NCBI GenBank assembly: GCA_013399305.1
Contig: VXAI01000199.1
Location: 571,975 to 635,974, forward strand
Direction of reading: 5' to 3'
DNA length: 64,000 nucleotides
Origin: Rostratula benghalensis
Lineage: Eukaryota; Chordata; Aves; Charadriiformes; Rostratulidae
The stretch's first letter is position 1. Every line of letters begins with the position of its first letter. The notes below the pieces were generated by a model. It ran no database searches. It was not told where the DNA came from and saw only the letters and a program-made list of their open reading frames with translations. Positions 46,471 to 60,175 of this stretch are shown piece by piece. The translations under genes were made by a program, and so were the position numbers.

Positions 46471-47649
46471 CTGATGTGATTCTATTCAGATCCGAGCTTT
46501 ACCTATATGGGATATATCTATCCATTCTTGCCCTCTGCATCATTACCTGTCTTAAAATGAACAGGTATGAAAAGAACCCGAAAGTATGGAGGTATGGAGT
46601 GGCTGGGACAGTAGTTTATTTTAAAACAAATTTACTGGTTTGCAAAAAGACATTCATCATTTTGCATGCAAAATATCATACACTCATCTGATAGACTCAC
46701 AAAATACATGAAAATAAACTGTATAATTTGTAAATGTCAGAGTCCAGCACTGGGAAACTTTCACCACAAGCAGCCAGATGGAATCACCTGTCAGAATTAC
46801 ACAATTGGTTTGCTAAATTATGGAGACTGTGGCTGTAGCAACAGAACTCTTCTACTGTATTATGTCTATACTCTCAGCCTGGCTAATTTACTAATAGCAC
46901 AGGGTGAAAGAATATATTACTTCTCTTGTTTAGCTTAATGTTTAATAGGTGACAAGGTGATCTTCAAAAATTGTTTACAGCCTAAGTGTGTTTCTGTTTT
47001 ATTCACATGTGTCAACAGCATCTGGTGAGCATGCACTGTGAATTGCTAATTCATCTATGAGCTCTAAAATTAGTCCAAGTTCTGGAAAGAGCATAAGAGC
47101 AGTTGGTGAAACAATGAATTTGACTAGTTTGATCAGCTGAATATACCTTGGAGCTATTCCTGTTTCAAAACCACTTGTGCTGCTTACTACTACTCATTTC
47201 AAGTCTAAGTTTGAGATACTGGTCTGAGATTAAGAGTTGACATAGCTTTTATCAGCCTAATGAATAACAGTCAAAGTAAATCTGAAGTCAAAGCAATAAT
47301 TTAGACTTAAATGAAAATTAAATTCAGAATAAATTTAAAATGAGAAAAGAGAAGTTTAGATTATTGATACTTCTCATTCATTGAACACAGGACATTGTCC
47401 CAGGAGAAAATAAACCACCTGCCCCATTTCCTACTACGAGTAACACACTGTAATGAGAAAAGGAAACGAGTTCCTGAACCAGGGGAAGTCTAAAGCTAAT
47501 ATCTCGCTTTATTATAGTCTCAGCTTTTCACAACAAGAAGCGGTTAGTCACTTATCTATTTCACTGCATTTAAAAGTCATCTGTACATCTGTAGAACCTA
47601 TTGTCTCTGAATTTATCTCTCATCTCTGTGGCAGACACTACACCATGGG

Positions 47650-47742
47650 AAAAAAAAAACTAATCCCAACAAACAAACAAACAAACAAAAAAAAACAACC
47701 CCAAAACAAAACAAAAAAAAACCAAACAAAAAACCCCAAACC
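47650..47742. repeat. A/C-rich tract with (CAAA)n core
   Basis: A9, then (CAAA)4, then AACAACCCCAAAACAAAACA and AAACCAAACAAAAAACCCC. One of the two longest such tracts. Confidence 0.92.
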
Positions 47743-48382
47743 TGCCATTTTAGATCTGTTGCCTCCACAGTCCACAGATGCAGCAGTTATCAAACACCAA
47801 CTGCTTGCTTGGTAGCATCCACAGTAATGTAGGACACAAAGGTCACTCTGAGATGTCCTTAACTTCATTTACTGAAAGACGCTCAGAAACTGTTTTTTTA
47901 CTCTGGTAGCAGTTATATCCAAGCAGGTCAGAACAGCATAGAACACAACAGGTACTGGACCAAGATTATTTATGTGTGGAGAAAATGGAAGTATAAATAC
48001 TGGACACATGCAGCACAGAAGTTCCTGGTTTGACAATACCAGGAGTAAAGCTTGCTTTCAATTTTGTTTGCCTGAGACTACAGAGACTTGTTGAGTGTTA
48101 CATAAAACTTGGGTAAATTTGGCTTAACATTTAAAAAGGCATTTCAAAATTGTAGGTTTTTTTAATGTTATTGTCTTTTCATTTTATGTTGCTTAAAACT
48201 GAAAAAGCTCAGAATGTTTTTCTTTTACAGAGCTACGAGTGTTCTATGCACTTGCAACGTGCCACACTTTCAACACAAACAATTTCTAATGCAGTTATGT
48301 TAGGACTATCAGGAACAGCTTATGTAACGCATTAGCAAAGATGTTACTTTCAGCCACTGAAACTATTAAGGATCTCAGTTTA

Positions 48383-48419
48383 AAAGAAAAAAGAAAAAAA
48401 AAAGAAACCCAAACCCCCA
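48383..48419. repeat. A-rich tract ending in AAACCCAAACCCCC
   Basis: Purine-rich AAAAGAAAAAAGAAAAA passing into AAACCCAAACCCCC. The same texture as the other A/C tracts. Confidence 0.85.
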
Positions 48420-49360
48420 GAACTGTCATGGATTCCCCTGTGAAAGATAAATGTATATTTTGATGAAAATAGTATATAACTGACAGCATAAGTATTTGGA
48501 ACTAAACTACACATGGGCATTACTATTCATTTAAAGGAGACTACTCCCAGGTGACATCTGCTTCTGTGGTTATACACTGAGAAAGCAACAAGGAAAAAAA
48601 GAATCAACCTTCAGGAAACCATGATCATCACCCATTTGCTGTGTGGTAAGGCAACATCAAGAAGGCCATGTAAAACCCCTTCCATCTCTAAGGGGGATCT
48701 GGATGTAATTCTCTTCATGGCTTCCAAGGACAGCATATTTTGGGTCCCTTTTTACTTCTACAAAAATGTGGAAAATCCAGCTATGACAATTCTGGATACT
48801 TAATGGCCAAATATTTGATCTGAGCTACTTTGAGCATAATGGTTTTAATCAGCTTAACTAGTTGCATGTTGAGTAAAGCCATTCTGAGGATACTAGAATA
48901 ATAAACTACAAAGGAAAATAAACCTGCTACTGCAAAATCTGTCTTTGGCAGATGTCACATATGTAAGGTAATGAACAATCAGTCCTGAGTAATTTAAGGC
49001 CACAGAAAGACTGCACAGGAATTCAATCCAGATAAAAATATACCAACAGAGCTACCATTATTAGCATTTGCATTTGAAACAAAGAATGGAACTTTTTTCT
49101 AGTTATCTAATAGTAATTTCCCATCTTCCAGAACCTCACTGAGATTAACCAAAGCTTTCCAGGAAAAAAGCATGCCTTTCCAATACTTGCCTGGCGGTAC
49201 TTGTAAAAAACCAGGGTTTAGTTTTACAGTGAAATGTGAATTAATTATGTCAGGTAGAATGGAATCATTAATACAGCAGGTGCTTGCCACCCCTCAGCCC
49301 TTTCACCATTTTTAGTGACTCATACAGCAATAATATTACAGTATACAAAGGCAAAGCTGC

Positions 49361-49748
49361 ATGAAAAGCACTATATTAAAAACTAATTTACTACTAATTG
49401 AATACTACATTGCTGTTTTAAATCTAGATTTACCAGAAGGGTGCTATCCTGCTGTCTTACCCCGGAAACAGCTCAAGGAAGAAACCACAACTGAAGGGGA
49501 GAGTTCATACAGTAGCTTTCAAGGTCAAACACCTAAAACAACTCCTGTGATTCCTTTCTTCTTATTGTCTCCTCTCTTCTGGCTTCATGAGCCTGAATGG
49601 TTCAAAGGACCATCATTGCCCTCTTCCACTCATCTATGTGGGACAGAAATGAAGGACCCCCACTCTGGTCACCCATCTTCACCTGCAATCCAGGCTCAGC
49701 AGAAATCACTATTTTCCTCATAATGAAAAAAAAAAAAAAAAAAAAAAA
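49361..49748 (+). other. 120-codon open frame followed by an A23 run (origin unknown)
   Basis: An ATG at 49361 opens a frame of 120 codons that stops at 49721-49723, two bases before a run of 23 A (49726-49748). The translated product is rich in Ser and Pro in its second half, with no domain, signal peptide or family that I recognise. The adjoining poly-A could suggest a retrocopied transcript. However, no AATAAA-like signal is seen in the last 30 bases before the A run, no flanking duplication is evident, and retrocopies are rare in birds because CR1 does not readily copy mRNAs. Chance is the simpler explanation. Confidence 0.2.
49726..49748. repeat. Poly-A run (A23)
   Basis: An uninterrupted run of 23 A. 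Confidence 0.92.
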
Positions 49749-49949
49749 GGAGCATTTATTTTAAAGTGATTCATTTTATGAAAAGAGATTTTTATTGTAT
49801 TTAAAGAGGAAAACATTTCTCAGGCAAGTTTGTGATATGAAAATAAAATCCCCTTTTGAGGAGATCACACAAACATGTTGTTGTGAAACACATAATTTCT
49901 GTAAAATCTGCAGTCAGGCTCTATCAAGAGAAAGAATCTTTCCTTGAGG

Positions 49950-50119
49950 NNNNNNNNNNNNNNNNNNNNNNNNNNNNNNNNNNNNNNNNNNNNNNNNNNN
50001 NNNNNNNNNNNNNNNNNNNNNNNNNNNNNNNNNNNNNNNNNNNNNNNNNNNNNNNNNNNNNNNNNNNNNNNNNNNNNNNNNNNNNNNNNNNNNNNNNNNN
50101 NNNNNNNNNNNNNNNNNNN
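49950..50119. other. Assembly gap (170 N)
   Basis: A run of 170 N residues. Sequence right of the gap is GC-richer than the left flank, so the missing part may be GC-rich or repetitive. Confidence 0.99.
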
Positions 50120-50392
50120 CCAAAGTGACTGGGGCTTTGTAAATGCTATGGGCTGACGCTGGCTCCTGAGAGCTGCTTTTCTTTGAGTCTCTAGCTCAGG
50201 ACCCACACTTGGAGTAGGGAAAAGCATGAAGAGGAAGGAAGACCAGAGGTAAACTGTTACAGACTCGCTATAACCACCTAGTCCCCACCAGCTCAGGGGG
50301 AAAGGTGGAGCTGGGAGTGAATTTGGCCAAGGGAAAAAAGGGCTGGAAGAAGGTAAGTTAATGAACAGCTCGGTGGGCTTTTGGTCCTTAGC
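50120..50392. other. GC-richer, purine-rich segment after the gap
   Basis: The + strand is G- and A-rich (GGGGGAAAGGTGGAGCTGGG, AAGGGAAAAAAGGGCTGG). It runs into the CR1-like end at 50393. It may be an unrecognised part of a transposon that begins inside the gap. No coding frame is supported. Confidence 0.35.
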
Positions 50393-50433
50393 GGAGGTTA
50401 ATGGGGGTTGGACCCCATATCATTCTGTGATTC
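50393..50433 (+). mobile_element. CR1-like 3' terminus (weak)
   Basis: GGTTAATGGGGGTTGGACCC, then CATATCATTCTGTGATTCT, resembles the end of a sense CR1 3' UTR. The element's body to the left is not recognisable and the assembly gap lies 270 bp upstream, so it may be partly missing. Confidence 0.5.
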
Positions 50434-51240
50434 TCCTCCTCACCTACCCCAGGCCCATAATCAGATATGCAGCTGTTGAATACACTTAACATTCTACTTA
50501 TGAAATGCGTAAGAAGTATAAAAGGACAATTGAAGGCACCTGAAGCATGCAAAAAATTCTGAACCTGTCTCCCTCAAAACTAACTAGGAGATGTCCTCTG
50601 TGACTGTAATTGGGTACCTCCAGCCTTGTCAAAGTTCCTAGCACAAACTGCTGAAAATTATTTCTTCTTAGGGGGTAAGTTGTTGCTAACATAGGAAGAT
50701 GTAATTTCCACCTCTCTGCACCAGCTTTATTGACTTTTCTTCCTATACATGGATGGATTATCATTAAACAGTCCTGGAGAAATCTCAAAGAAAATCAGCA
50801 GTCTGCCAGAACAATTTAAAATTGCAATTTATATTCATAGCACAACAATATGTGAAAACTGCTTATGTGTGATTTTCACAAAGGTCTTTTCAATTAATGA
50901 ACTAAACATATGGGAAAGAAAACTCTCTCTGAAGATGTACTCACACCTATTGTGTTTTGCAGCAGTCAACATCAGCCTTGCCTCAAAAAAACCCAAAACA
51001 TTAAGTGCACAATGGTCTCCCACCTGATGTGCTGAATAAAATGTTATTCTAATACGATCTGCATTCAAGCTCTGAATATCAGAACTAGGAATGAGAAAAG
51101 GCTTATTAATAAAAGAAATCTATTTAACCCCCAGATAGACTAAGGCATTTCTAACTTTTTTTTTTTCCTTGGGTGTATTAATCTTTAAAAGTTTCTAATG
51201 ACAGTAATTTGTATTTATATCATAAATCCCTTAAAATAAA

Positions 51241-51251
51241 CACACACACAC
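51241..51251. repeat. Short (CA)n run
   Basis: About five to six CA units followed by A6. Confidence 0.8.
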
Positions 51252-54164
51252 AAAAAAGGATTAGTTTACAATCCATAAATTCATCATCCTAACACTGTAC
51301 AAAGCTCCATAGACATTAACAGGTTTGTCAGATTCCCATCAGTCATAGGATCAGGACCCAAAAATGCATGCCCCATATTAGAAGAATCTTTGATTAAGGG
51401 ACAATCAGAGTTGCCCTCATTTGAACCAGCTGGACATGTACTTTGTAGTGTATCACTATTATATATGTAGGAACTCCACATATAGGAAATTGAAGAATGC
51501 ATTGGATGTACTGGTCAAGTATCAGCTGTCTAAAGATACAATGTGACATAAAATCAATGCTTCTGCAACATCATTCTCCCTGCAGACATAATATACTGTT
51601 ATATGCAGGCACAATGAGTCAGTCTAATGCATCCTGAAAGTGTCAGAAATATTGCACAAATACATTAATAGCAGCACTTTCAGAAAGAGTGATAGGGTCC
51701 AAGTACAGTCTTTCTATACTTTCAAAATATCTCACATTAAAGATTTCTAAAAGTGTCCAATTCTTCTATAACCTATTAAATTTTATTTAAAAACATTTCA
51801 TTTGGGGGAAAAATAGAGATGTTTTTCAGAAAAAAAAAAGAACTAATTGGTCCCATAGAAGAAAATATGTGGTGTCTGCAGGGAAGAAATGCAATACTGT
51901 TTATTGGCTTTCACTGGAAGAGCAAAATAAAAATTATTTTTCTATTTGTAACTATTGCTAATAAGGAAGTAATTAAAACTGTGATATTATCTAAAACACT
52001 AGGTGACCCTTACCCTTATTAAAAAATCAGAGGACATGACTGAGCAGGATTTTCCTAGCTTGTCTCACTCAGGAGCACAATGAAGTATCACATAATTATC
52101 TTCAGGTATCATAAATGTACATTCCAGACTGTATTCCACATAAAATGGTGAAAAGAAAAAAATTATTAATTTAAAATAATATACATTTGTCACAATGCTA
52201 TGTTGAATTCTTCATGGTGTCCTGCCTTCAGACTTCGTAGAAATATCACCCTTTGAAATTCAGATTAAAGACACTCAGTAGATGATGATCAATTTCTTCT
52301 TATTATTTCTTTATTCTGTCTCCATTAATATCATTACAAAATACCTATTTGACTACCTTTTTAGTTGGAGACATTTTTAATTTTTATGTTATGCAAGGAT
52401 CATAACTGAAGCTGTTTACACCACTGTAATTGCATGCTGCCACATATCAAATACTTATAAATTATTTAGGCAGTGGCTGCTCATAGCTAACATGAATTAC
52501 AAAATCAGAGTAGCAGAAAATTTCCTGGACACATAAATTACAGGTTAAAAGTGTTTAAATTTAGTTTTTTGAAACATGCCTTCTTGAACCTAAAAATAAA
52601 GTAAAAAAAAAATATTTCCAAATTATATTCTGAAACAAAATTAAGAAAACATCGTATTCTTTTTAGACTAGTTGTGCTGCTTGTTAAAGGTATTTGGGTA
52701 TTATTTGCCGGCAGTAGCAATGAAACATGAAAACTGCTTTTAATAAACCTTGCAGTGAAACCCATCTCTAGATTTCTAGTGCAGCAGTGGAAAGCTTTCT
52801 GGATGCTCTGGATCATCTTTCTCCCATAATGTCAAAGCAAATGGGGAAAATGTTTTGCTCAATTAGTTTGTAATTATCCAGATGTGAGCAGATTTACTCT
52901 TCTATGCTGTAAATGTATTTAGACTTCAAATTGAACTATCAATCGCTTTAGTCTGTTTCTCCTTTGTGACCTGTAAGACTGACTTGTTTTCTATAATTGC
53001 TCGGGTAAGTAACTTTTAAATTTAAATACATGGCTCAGTTTGGTGAGTTCATATTTAAGGAGTTATGTGTTCTCAACTAAGATTTAACATTCCAGTCATA
53101 GCAGATGTATTTTGCTTTAAAGGTATATACCAACACAATGTGTTGATAATATACTATTTGTGCCACATATATGCAATTTATCATTTCTTTTTAAAGGATC
53201 AACGACTTCAAAATAAATTCCATAGATATGTTTAGATACACACACGCATACAAACATGCTTCAATGTTAATATAAGCCTTATGGAATTGTTGGATTTACC
53301 ATTTTTCTGCAATGTCCCCAGTTCTTGCAGAGACAATGGTATGAGACGGAATCGGATACTTGGCTTTTAGCTTTGCTGCTTTTACTATCCAGTGCAAAGA
53401 AGTGTCAAGATGTCTGAAAATGCTACTGTGACTCTGCAAATTTCACATGCATTTGCTAGATAATTCATCTCACTCTGCCAGAGTGATTAGCAAAAACCTG
53501 GCATACAGGGAAAATCCCTCATGGAACATCTAGAATACTTGTATTTTGACAAAACAAAGTTTATATCACCCCACGCAGCAAGATAAACAGTTCCCTGAGG
53601 CTTCTCCAAGCTACAGCACCAAACACCTCCTGACAGGTAGCAACTAGTGTAAGCTACATTATCTATATACCTGCTTCAAATTTCCAAACTAGCTCAGCTG
53701 TACCTAGTTAAGAGAGTTCCATATCCACTACATTTCATGGTATAAATATACAAACTGATTAAATTAGCATAGAAATCTTAACACAGTTCCTTTTATGCAA
53801 TGGGTTTGCTTTCATAAGAATGATACAATGATAAAAAAACTTGGGAGAAAAATTGAATATTTTGTTTCTGAATCTGTCATATTTATCTTCTTCCTCTGTG
53901 TACAGAAAATTAAGCTGTCAACTATCATATAAGATGACTGCTTCTAAAACAAATGCCTTGTCCAACAGTTTTAAAAGATACCATGTATTTATCTTTTAAT
54001 TTCTTTTCAGTCATTGTGGGCTTAAATATTCTTACAGATGGAGTCCTAAAAATCAAACTTTGGTGAGACAATTAAAGTGTTTTTCCCTATAAATGTAGTT
54101 AAAAAAAACATTACACTGTGGGAGTTCAGACACATCTATGACAGACAGAATGCCCGATCTACAG

Positions 54165-54194
54165 AATTTTTTTTTCCTTTTTTTTTTTTTTTTA
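54165..54194. repeat. T-rich run
   Basis: A T run, then CC, then a T run of about 16. Confidence 0.85.
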
Positions 54195-54690
54195 ATGATA
54201 AAGAAAGTAAATTTAGTAATTTTGGCAATGTTTTTCCCAAACTGTTTCACACCATGCTACACATAGAATTTTTTTTTAATAACGACTCAGTTTGTATATC
54301 TCTCTCACATTTGACACAATGATTGCCTCGTGTTTGTGCTTCTTACGGAAACCTAGCAGAAAGCGGCTGTGAAAGGACATCTCGGCTAGTAGTTATTGAG
54401 ATGAGGTCTGTGGCCAAGATTTACTCTCTTTTTTATTAAGTGGATAAAGCTAGTTGTTCTCTTTATCCTCCCCTTTTTTATGCAACTTTTGGTGTTTCAA
54501 ATCTCATGGCTTTGTTTGCAACATTGTTCATGCTGAGGCACAATTTACCATACAGGTTCAACAAACAATATTAATAGAGGTAACATCATCCAGAACAAAG
54601 ATCAGATACAAGATGGTAGACATAGCCACAAATCTCTTTCACTCTCACTAATATAATAACAGCACAGAATGAGAAAATAAACATAATAAC

Positions 54691-54706
54691 TTTTTTTTTT
54701 TTTTTT
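54691..54706. repeat. Poly-T run followed by CAG
   Basis: Sixteen T followed by CAG, so it resembles a splice acceptor, but the sequence after it shows no credible exon. Confidence 0.85.
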
Positions 54707-54964
54707 CAGTGATCAAGAATGGGAATCTTCAGTTCTTAGTGCTAAAATTTTATTTTGCACTGTATTACCTAGTGGCATTCTCATTCACAAAATTAACTCC
54801 AGAAAGCATATCACACACTGCTTTTAAAAGTAAACGGATTATATATAGAACATTATATTACTGCCTGCACTGCTCTAGCATAAATAGGCAAACGATAACT
54901 ATTCTTCCCATAAAAGCTCCTTGTAATTTATTTTAATATCCTAGCTCTCCACACTCCTACTCGG

Positions 54965-54993
54965 AAAAAAACCCAACCAAACAAACCCAAACA
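54965..54993. repeat. A/C-rich low-complexity tract
   Basis: AAAAAAACCCAACCAAACAA then ACCCAAACA. One of the recurrent tracts. Confidence 0.85.
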
Positions 54994-57900
54994 TCATCCA
55001 TACAGACATAACGTTATTAGCCATAAGACTTTATGAGATTTTTTGTTATGGATGTGTAAACTGAAAATTGTCCACGACTTCTGATTAATGGCTTTAACAG
55101 TCACGATCATCCCTGCATTTGAAAAATCAAGGTACCCTTTTATATATATTTCCTTTTTATTATCTGCTATATTGAAGTTAAATAATACTCAGTTTGCTAA
55201 ATCCTGGAGTTGGTTCTTATTGATTGTACTTCAAGAGCACCTGGAGGTTACTCTGCAGCAAGCATGATATATATACTTGTTATAACCAAAACTGACTACA
55301 GTTTGGTGATGTTCAGTGGTCATTTAGAAGCAAAATGTAGGGGTTTTTTACAGTGATTTTTCCTGTTTACGCACAGTACAGATTTTTATGTTCTGCAATT
55401 TCACTTTAATACAGCCATTATCAAGACTATAATACCTCAGGTTCCTTATTATGAAAAATATTTTTGTTTCCTTAGATAAAATGTTGAAAGGACATGATGA
55501 CCAGTATGTTATGAACCAGCAATAAATGTGAAAACTGTAACTGGAATAAAGAACCACTGTTTAGAATGAAAATGTATAAATGGGTTCTTTTAAACATCCA
55601 CTTGTTGCTCTCTGCTGTCAGAATAAATTTATCCAAATATTATTCTGGTGTTCTACATGATGGCAAAGACTTCAGAGCTGAAGGTGGAAACAGAAGTTGT
55701 TAAACTACAGGTGGCTTTTATATAAGGTGGATAAATACAGGTCTGTAGCACCAACCTCAGCAGAAACCAAGAAGGACTTTCCTGCCCCGATGAAACTGTC
55801 AGAGGGCTGAGCAGGTCATTTCTTTCCCAGTCCAGTCGCAAAACCATCAGTTAATATACTGCCTTTCTGTAGGAATGACAGCAACAAAGGAAAACTTAAA
55901 AAGCTATTCATGATCACTTTTCAGGTACAGGGGATTTGAGAGGCGTGTTGGCTAGACAGAGTACAAAAGGGAGCCATATAGAGTCACTAACTAACTGTGT
56001 GAATTGTGTGAGAAATTACCTTTTAGTGAGAAACTCCTCCACTCCCAAAATAGCCCCACACCTGTGGCTCATATTTTAAATGGCACATCTAATTGAAACT
56101 CATCTGAAAGAATGGCAAAAAGGAAATAGATTAGGATATTTATCCTAAACTTACATTTTTTTTGGATCTTTTCTGTTTTTCTGACAGTAAGAGCCACTCT
56201 ATTGCTTAGGTCTATGACATGGAATTTTGTCACGCACTACATGGGATTAGGAAAAAAAGACATCTGTAGACTCATCCCAATCCATACATTAAACTGCCTC
56301 AGTGCAAGGGCAGAAAAAAAATGGAGACCATTACAGTAGGATAACTTGGTGTCTTGTGTGGAAATGACAGCATGTCTGAAGCTATCTGCAGGAGTCAGGT
56401 CTTGGATACCCTTCTATAATGTCAAAACTGAACTCTTACCAGCTGACAGTAAACATAAAGCAAGTTATCAGTGATCAGAAAGGGTGTTTTCTTGTATCAC
56501 AGTAGTGATCACCACAAAAGAGTCATGAACCATCAAAGTATCTGAGATGCCAATTTTCCCTCCACGTGTTCAAAACAGGAAGTAAACATGGTGATTGTGC
56601 AAGTCAAAACAAAAATTAAAACCTGATGTTTTATGCAAATAAAGCATTTTCTCTGCATATTTAATTCAAGTTTAGTGTTTTTCTTAAAGAAATGACAATT
56701 TTCCAGAGCTCAGGACTGATAGGGCACAATCTGGGACACGCCACATGCCATGGGGACAGCACATTTGGCATACTTGCTGACTGCCATCCCACTGCTTGGT
56801 ACTGGTGCATCTGGCAGCTCCCAGCAGGATGAGCAAAGGGTGCTGATTGAGATGCTCATCTATTGCATTGGCTGTTGCTTGCTCAGGGTAGTGAAGGCAA
56901 AGCAGTAATTTCAAGCCAGATGCATAGTGGCAGTCCAGCTGGAACATTTTTGTCTAGCTAAGGTGTCTATTTCGGTCTGCTGTCTTCATCATGTAGGGAA
57001 GTGAAGGGTACCAGGAGGGAAAGGAGGAAGCATGTAGTCTGGTTTTGCCGGTTTGTTTATATTTTGCCAATAGAAGATAGCCATAATATTGCCCAAAATT
57101 TACCATTAGCCTCCCTCTGAAGCATAACAAAGATGTGCCTCTTCTAGGAAACTGGTGGTTACCTCTTACATCCTATAACTCACCCCTGTGTATTTTGTGC
57201 TCAGAAGTATTCTTATAGAATAATGAAATATCTCACTGTTCCCACAAAAAAACCTGGATAGTCGTAATGTTTTTTCCATTCTAGTTGTTCCTGTGTGTTC
57301 AGATCCAGTGATCTCTCATTAAGCATTCAAAGCATAACCATGTGTTACAGCTGGCTGCTCCTGGCAAGATGACAAGAGCATGAAGCATGAACTGGCTCAG
57401 AAAGCAAACTCCATCTCTCCCCTTCGCTGCATTTGCCCAGGCCAGAACTGGGTTAGGCTGAGGAGAAGCTGCATTATGAGAAGGTGCCAGGTTGTTGCCA
57501 CCTGTATTTTCCCTTTGGTCCCTTTTTTATGAGAATGCTTCTTTGTTATGCCCTAAAGCAAGCCATACCCAGTTCTCAGGGTTGCATTCTTTTACTGACC
57601 ATCCCCAACCATTCGTGTTTGTACTTTTACCTTTGGAGTTGTCTTGTACCTATACTTTGAAGGTCTTTGCTGTCATCCTATGAGCGCATTCTCAGGGGCC
57701 TGAGTGACAACCTCAATCTGCTCAAAAACCACTAAGAAGAAAAGAAAGACACGAACTCTCATATAATCATGTCTCAATACAGGAAAGTCTCAATACTGGA
57801 AATTTCTACTCAGCACATTAGAACTTGTTTGTCACTTCCTGTTGGTCATTTCTTTGCCAGTCTTTCTCCCAGATAGTACTTCTTAGACAATAACCAATGT

Positions 57901-58863
57901 AACATACATCCTTTACAAACTGGCTTGCACAATATATGCATTCAGGTCTCCTCCACTATTTGAAAAGCCAGCTGTTCTACACATGTGAAAGAGCAGGCGG
58001 GTTGTGGTGGATAGCTAATATCAAGTTATTACAGCAGCTAGTATTTTAGGTGGCTTTAGTATTACTAAAAGTAATCTGTGAGTAAGAGCTTGGACACATA
58101 TGAAACAGATAAAGATGCAATTTTGGTATGAAACAAGCTGCATTACAATATGGTAACAGAGATTGGCATACTGCTGTCATTGCGCTCCATGCTTTAGTAA
58201 TGGGATGAAGAATGTAGTGTATTCTGGAGCTTCTATGACCAAAGACATTCCCATTTAATCTAAAATAGTACACAGACCATCTTTTTACCCAATTCTCTGG
58301 AGGGAACCTATACATGAGGCTTTGTGAGATGTCTGTACAACATTTTTTAGGTCCAATGTTATAGTCTTTTTAAACATTTGGTCTCATACTCCTACTACAA
58401 AGTAGCTGCAGTGGTTTTTGCTTTTACAACTTCATTCTGATGGTTACTGTATTTTTAAAATCTTAACTGTACTAATTTGCTTCACTTGAGAATTATAGCC
58501 TCTGTTTGAAAAAGAAGGAAGATTTTTTTTTTCTGGAGGCAAAGTATGTATGCATGTATGTGATCCTGATGATCCCTAATTGCATTGATAAAGAAGACTG
58601 ATAAAATTCTGTCTAATAAAGGATATCAGAGTTTTTGAATTTTCAGATCTGAACAGGCTGATAGTCATCCTTGTTTACTTAATCAGTCCAAGTTTTGCAG
58701 CTCTTAAACCCCGTAAGGGCAGAAGTACTCTTTTGTACCAGCTCCCCATGGCAAAAAAGCAAGAAATGCTAATGGTGATACCATTTGAACACAAATTACT
58801 ACAATGCCTAATCAGTCAAACCCAGGAAAGAACCTCAGAGGTTACACCGACTGCAAAAGAAAT

Positions 58864-58901
58864 GTGAATGAATGAACAAACGAATGAAAGAATGAAGGAA
58901 T
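58864..58901. repeat. Imperfect (GAAT)n microsatellite
   Basis: GAATGAATGAACAAACGAAT then GAAAGAATGAAGGAAT. A degenerate tetranucleotide repeat. Confidence 0.88.
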
Positions 58902-59180
58902 AAGCAGCCTTTGGAGAATTTCTGATGCTTGTGAAAGCCCATGTGGATTTAATACATGGACATGCTGTTAAACTTGATTATACTATGTTTGGTGTAGAAT
59001 AAAAGAGGAGTATTGAATAGAGGAATGATAAATTTATACATTGATACAACTTGTGTATCAAAATGATCACTCTACAGTTGTAAAAATTGCCTTTGTTTTC
59101 ATTAAACAATGTAAAATGAGTGACATTAAGACAAAAAGTGCCTCCCTGTTTACCTTTTTCTGAGAGGAATGAAAAACATC

Positions 59181-59201
59181 ATTATTATTATTATTATTAT
59201 T
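59181..59201. repeat. (ATT)7 microsatellite
   Basis: Seven ATT units without interruption. Confidence 0.92.
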
Positions 59202-60175
59202 CCTTTAAGTAGTTGATATTTTTCTACATGTGAAGGCATCTGCGACATTTAGTTTTATAGGAATGTACCTTATTTACGAAGTTTTACCCTCATCTCTTGC
59301 ATGCATTGGTTTATATGCTCAAAGAACCTGCCTGCCTGTAGTCCAGCTGCTTCTAAGATTCCTTCAAATAATCCCTGAAGCTTGTAGGCACATGAACAGT
59401 ATCAGTCTCAAGCCTTTTTGTTAGAGGTTGACACTGCAGTAATCCAGACACACTTGTGACCACAAGAAAACTTTCAACATAGAACACCCCCTGATCTGTG
59501 CTCCCAGCTAAAAGAAACAAGGAGCTCAGTTTCTCCATCAGGAAAATTCAGGTGCAAGGACTGTATCCAAGGCTATACAAGGTGAGGCTCAGTGCCCAAC
59601 CTTGGTGGAGAAGTGCTCCCATTGTCATTTTGCATCTGTAGCCATTGCCAGAAAGATTCAACACTCTCTGCTCTACAATGCTCCTGCAAGATCTCTCAGT
59701 CTTCCCTGCTCCAGCTGAAAGAGGAGAGGAATAGGGCCCCTGGGCTGGCCTGTCCCCATTTAACAATGATAGCCTGGGGTAGGTCAGTACCCCATATTTT
59801 TTTTATTTATTAGAAGACTATGCAATGGGACAAAGAGTGTGGGGAAATTGCAGCAGATAAATAGACAACTACTAAGATTTCCTTTGTCTTTTACACCTGG
59901 GTCTCTATAAAAGGCATCTATTCTCTGGAGACCAATAGTCACTTGGAAAAACTAGGAAACTTCACTCTTTACTGATGTGTCTTGTGGGGTTTTTTTAAGG
60001 GTGTTGTTCCCAACACAGTGGAGTGTTTTTGGATTCACAAACTGAAAAGTGATAAACAATGTCATTAATCATGTACAAGCATTGGTTATCACTATAGGAC
60101 ACATCAGTTGTACTGAGACGATGACACTCTGCACTATACTACTTCCAAATTTCAGAGAATGGTAACTTTGTTATT

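Larger units (their letters stand above)
46286..49949. other. Unique sequence with three A/C tracts
   Basis: No gene or transposon recognised. It includes tracts at 46409, 47650 and 48383, and an A23 run preceded by a 120-codon open frame near 49361. Other open frames (46398, 46666, 47453) run through or beside low-complexity tracts. Confidence 0.5.

Noticed and set aside
47453..47868. Frames of 120 (+) and 76 (-) codons
   Set aside because: Long Lys/Asn/Thr/Gln or Phe/Val/Cys runs show that they are produced by the A/C-rich tract rather than by a coding gene.
49856..50227. Open frames of 69-120 codons spanning the N gap on both strands
   Set aside because: They are made of unknown residues across 170 N and have no biological support.
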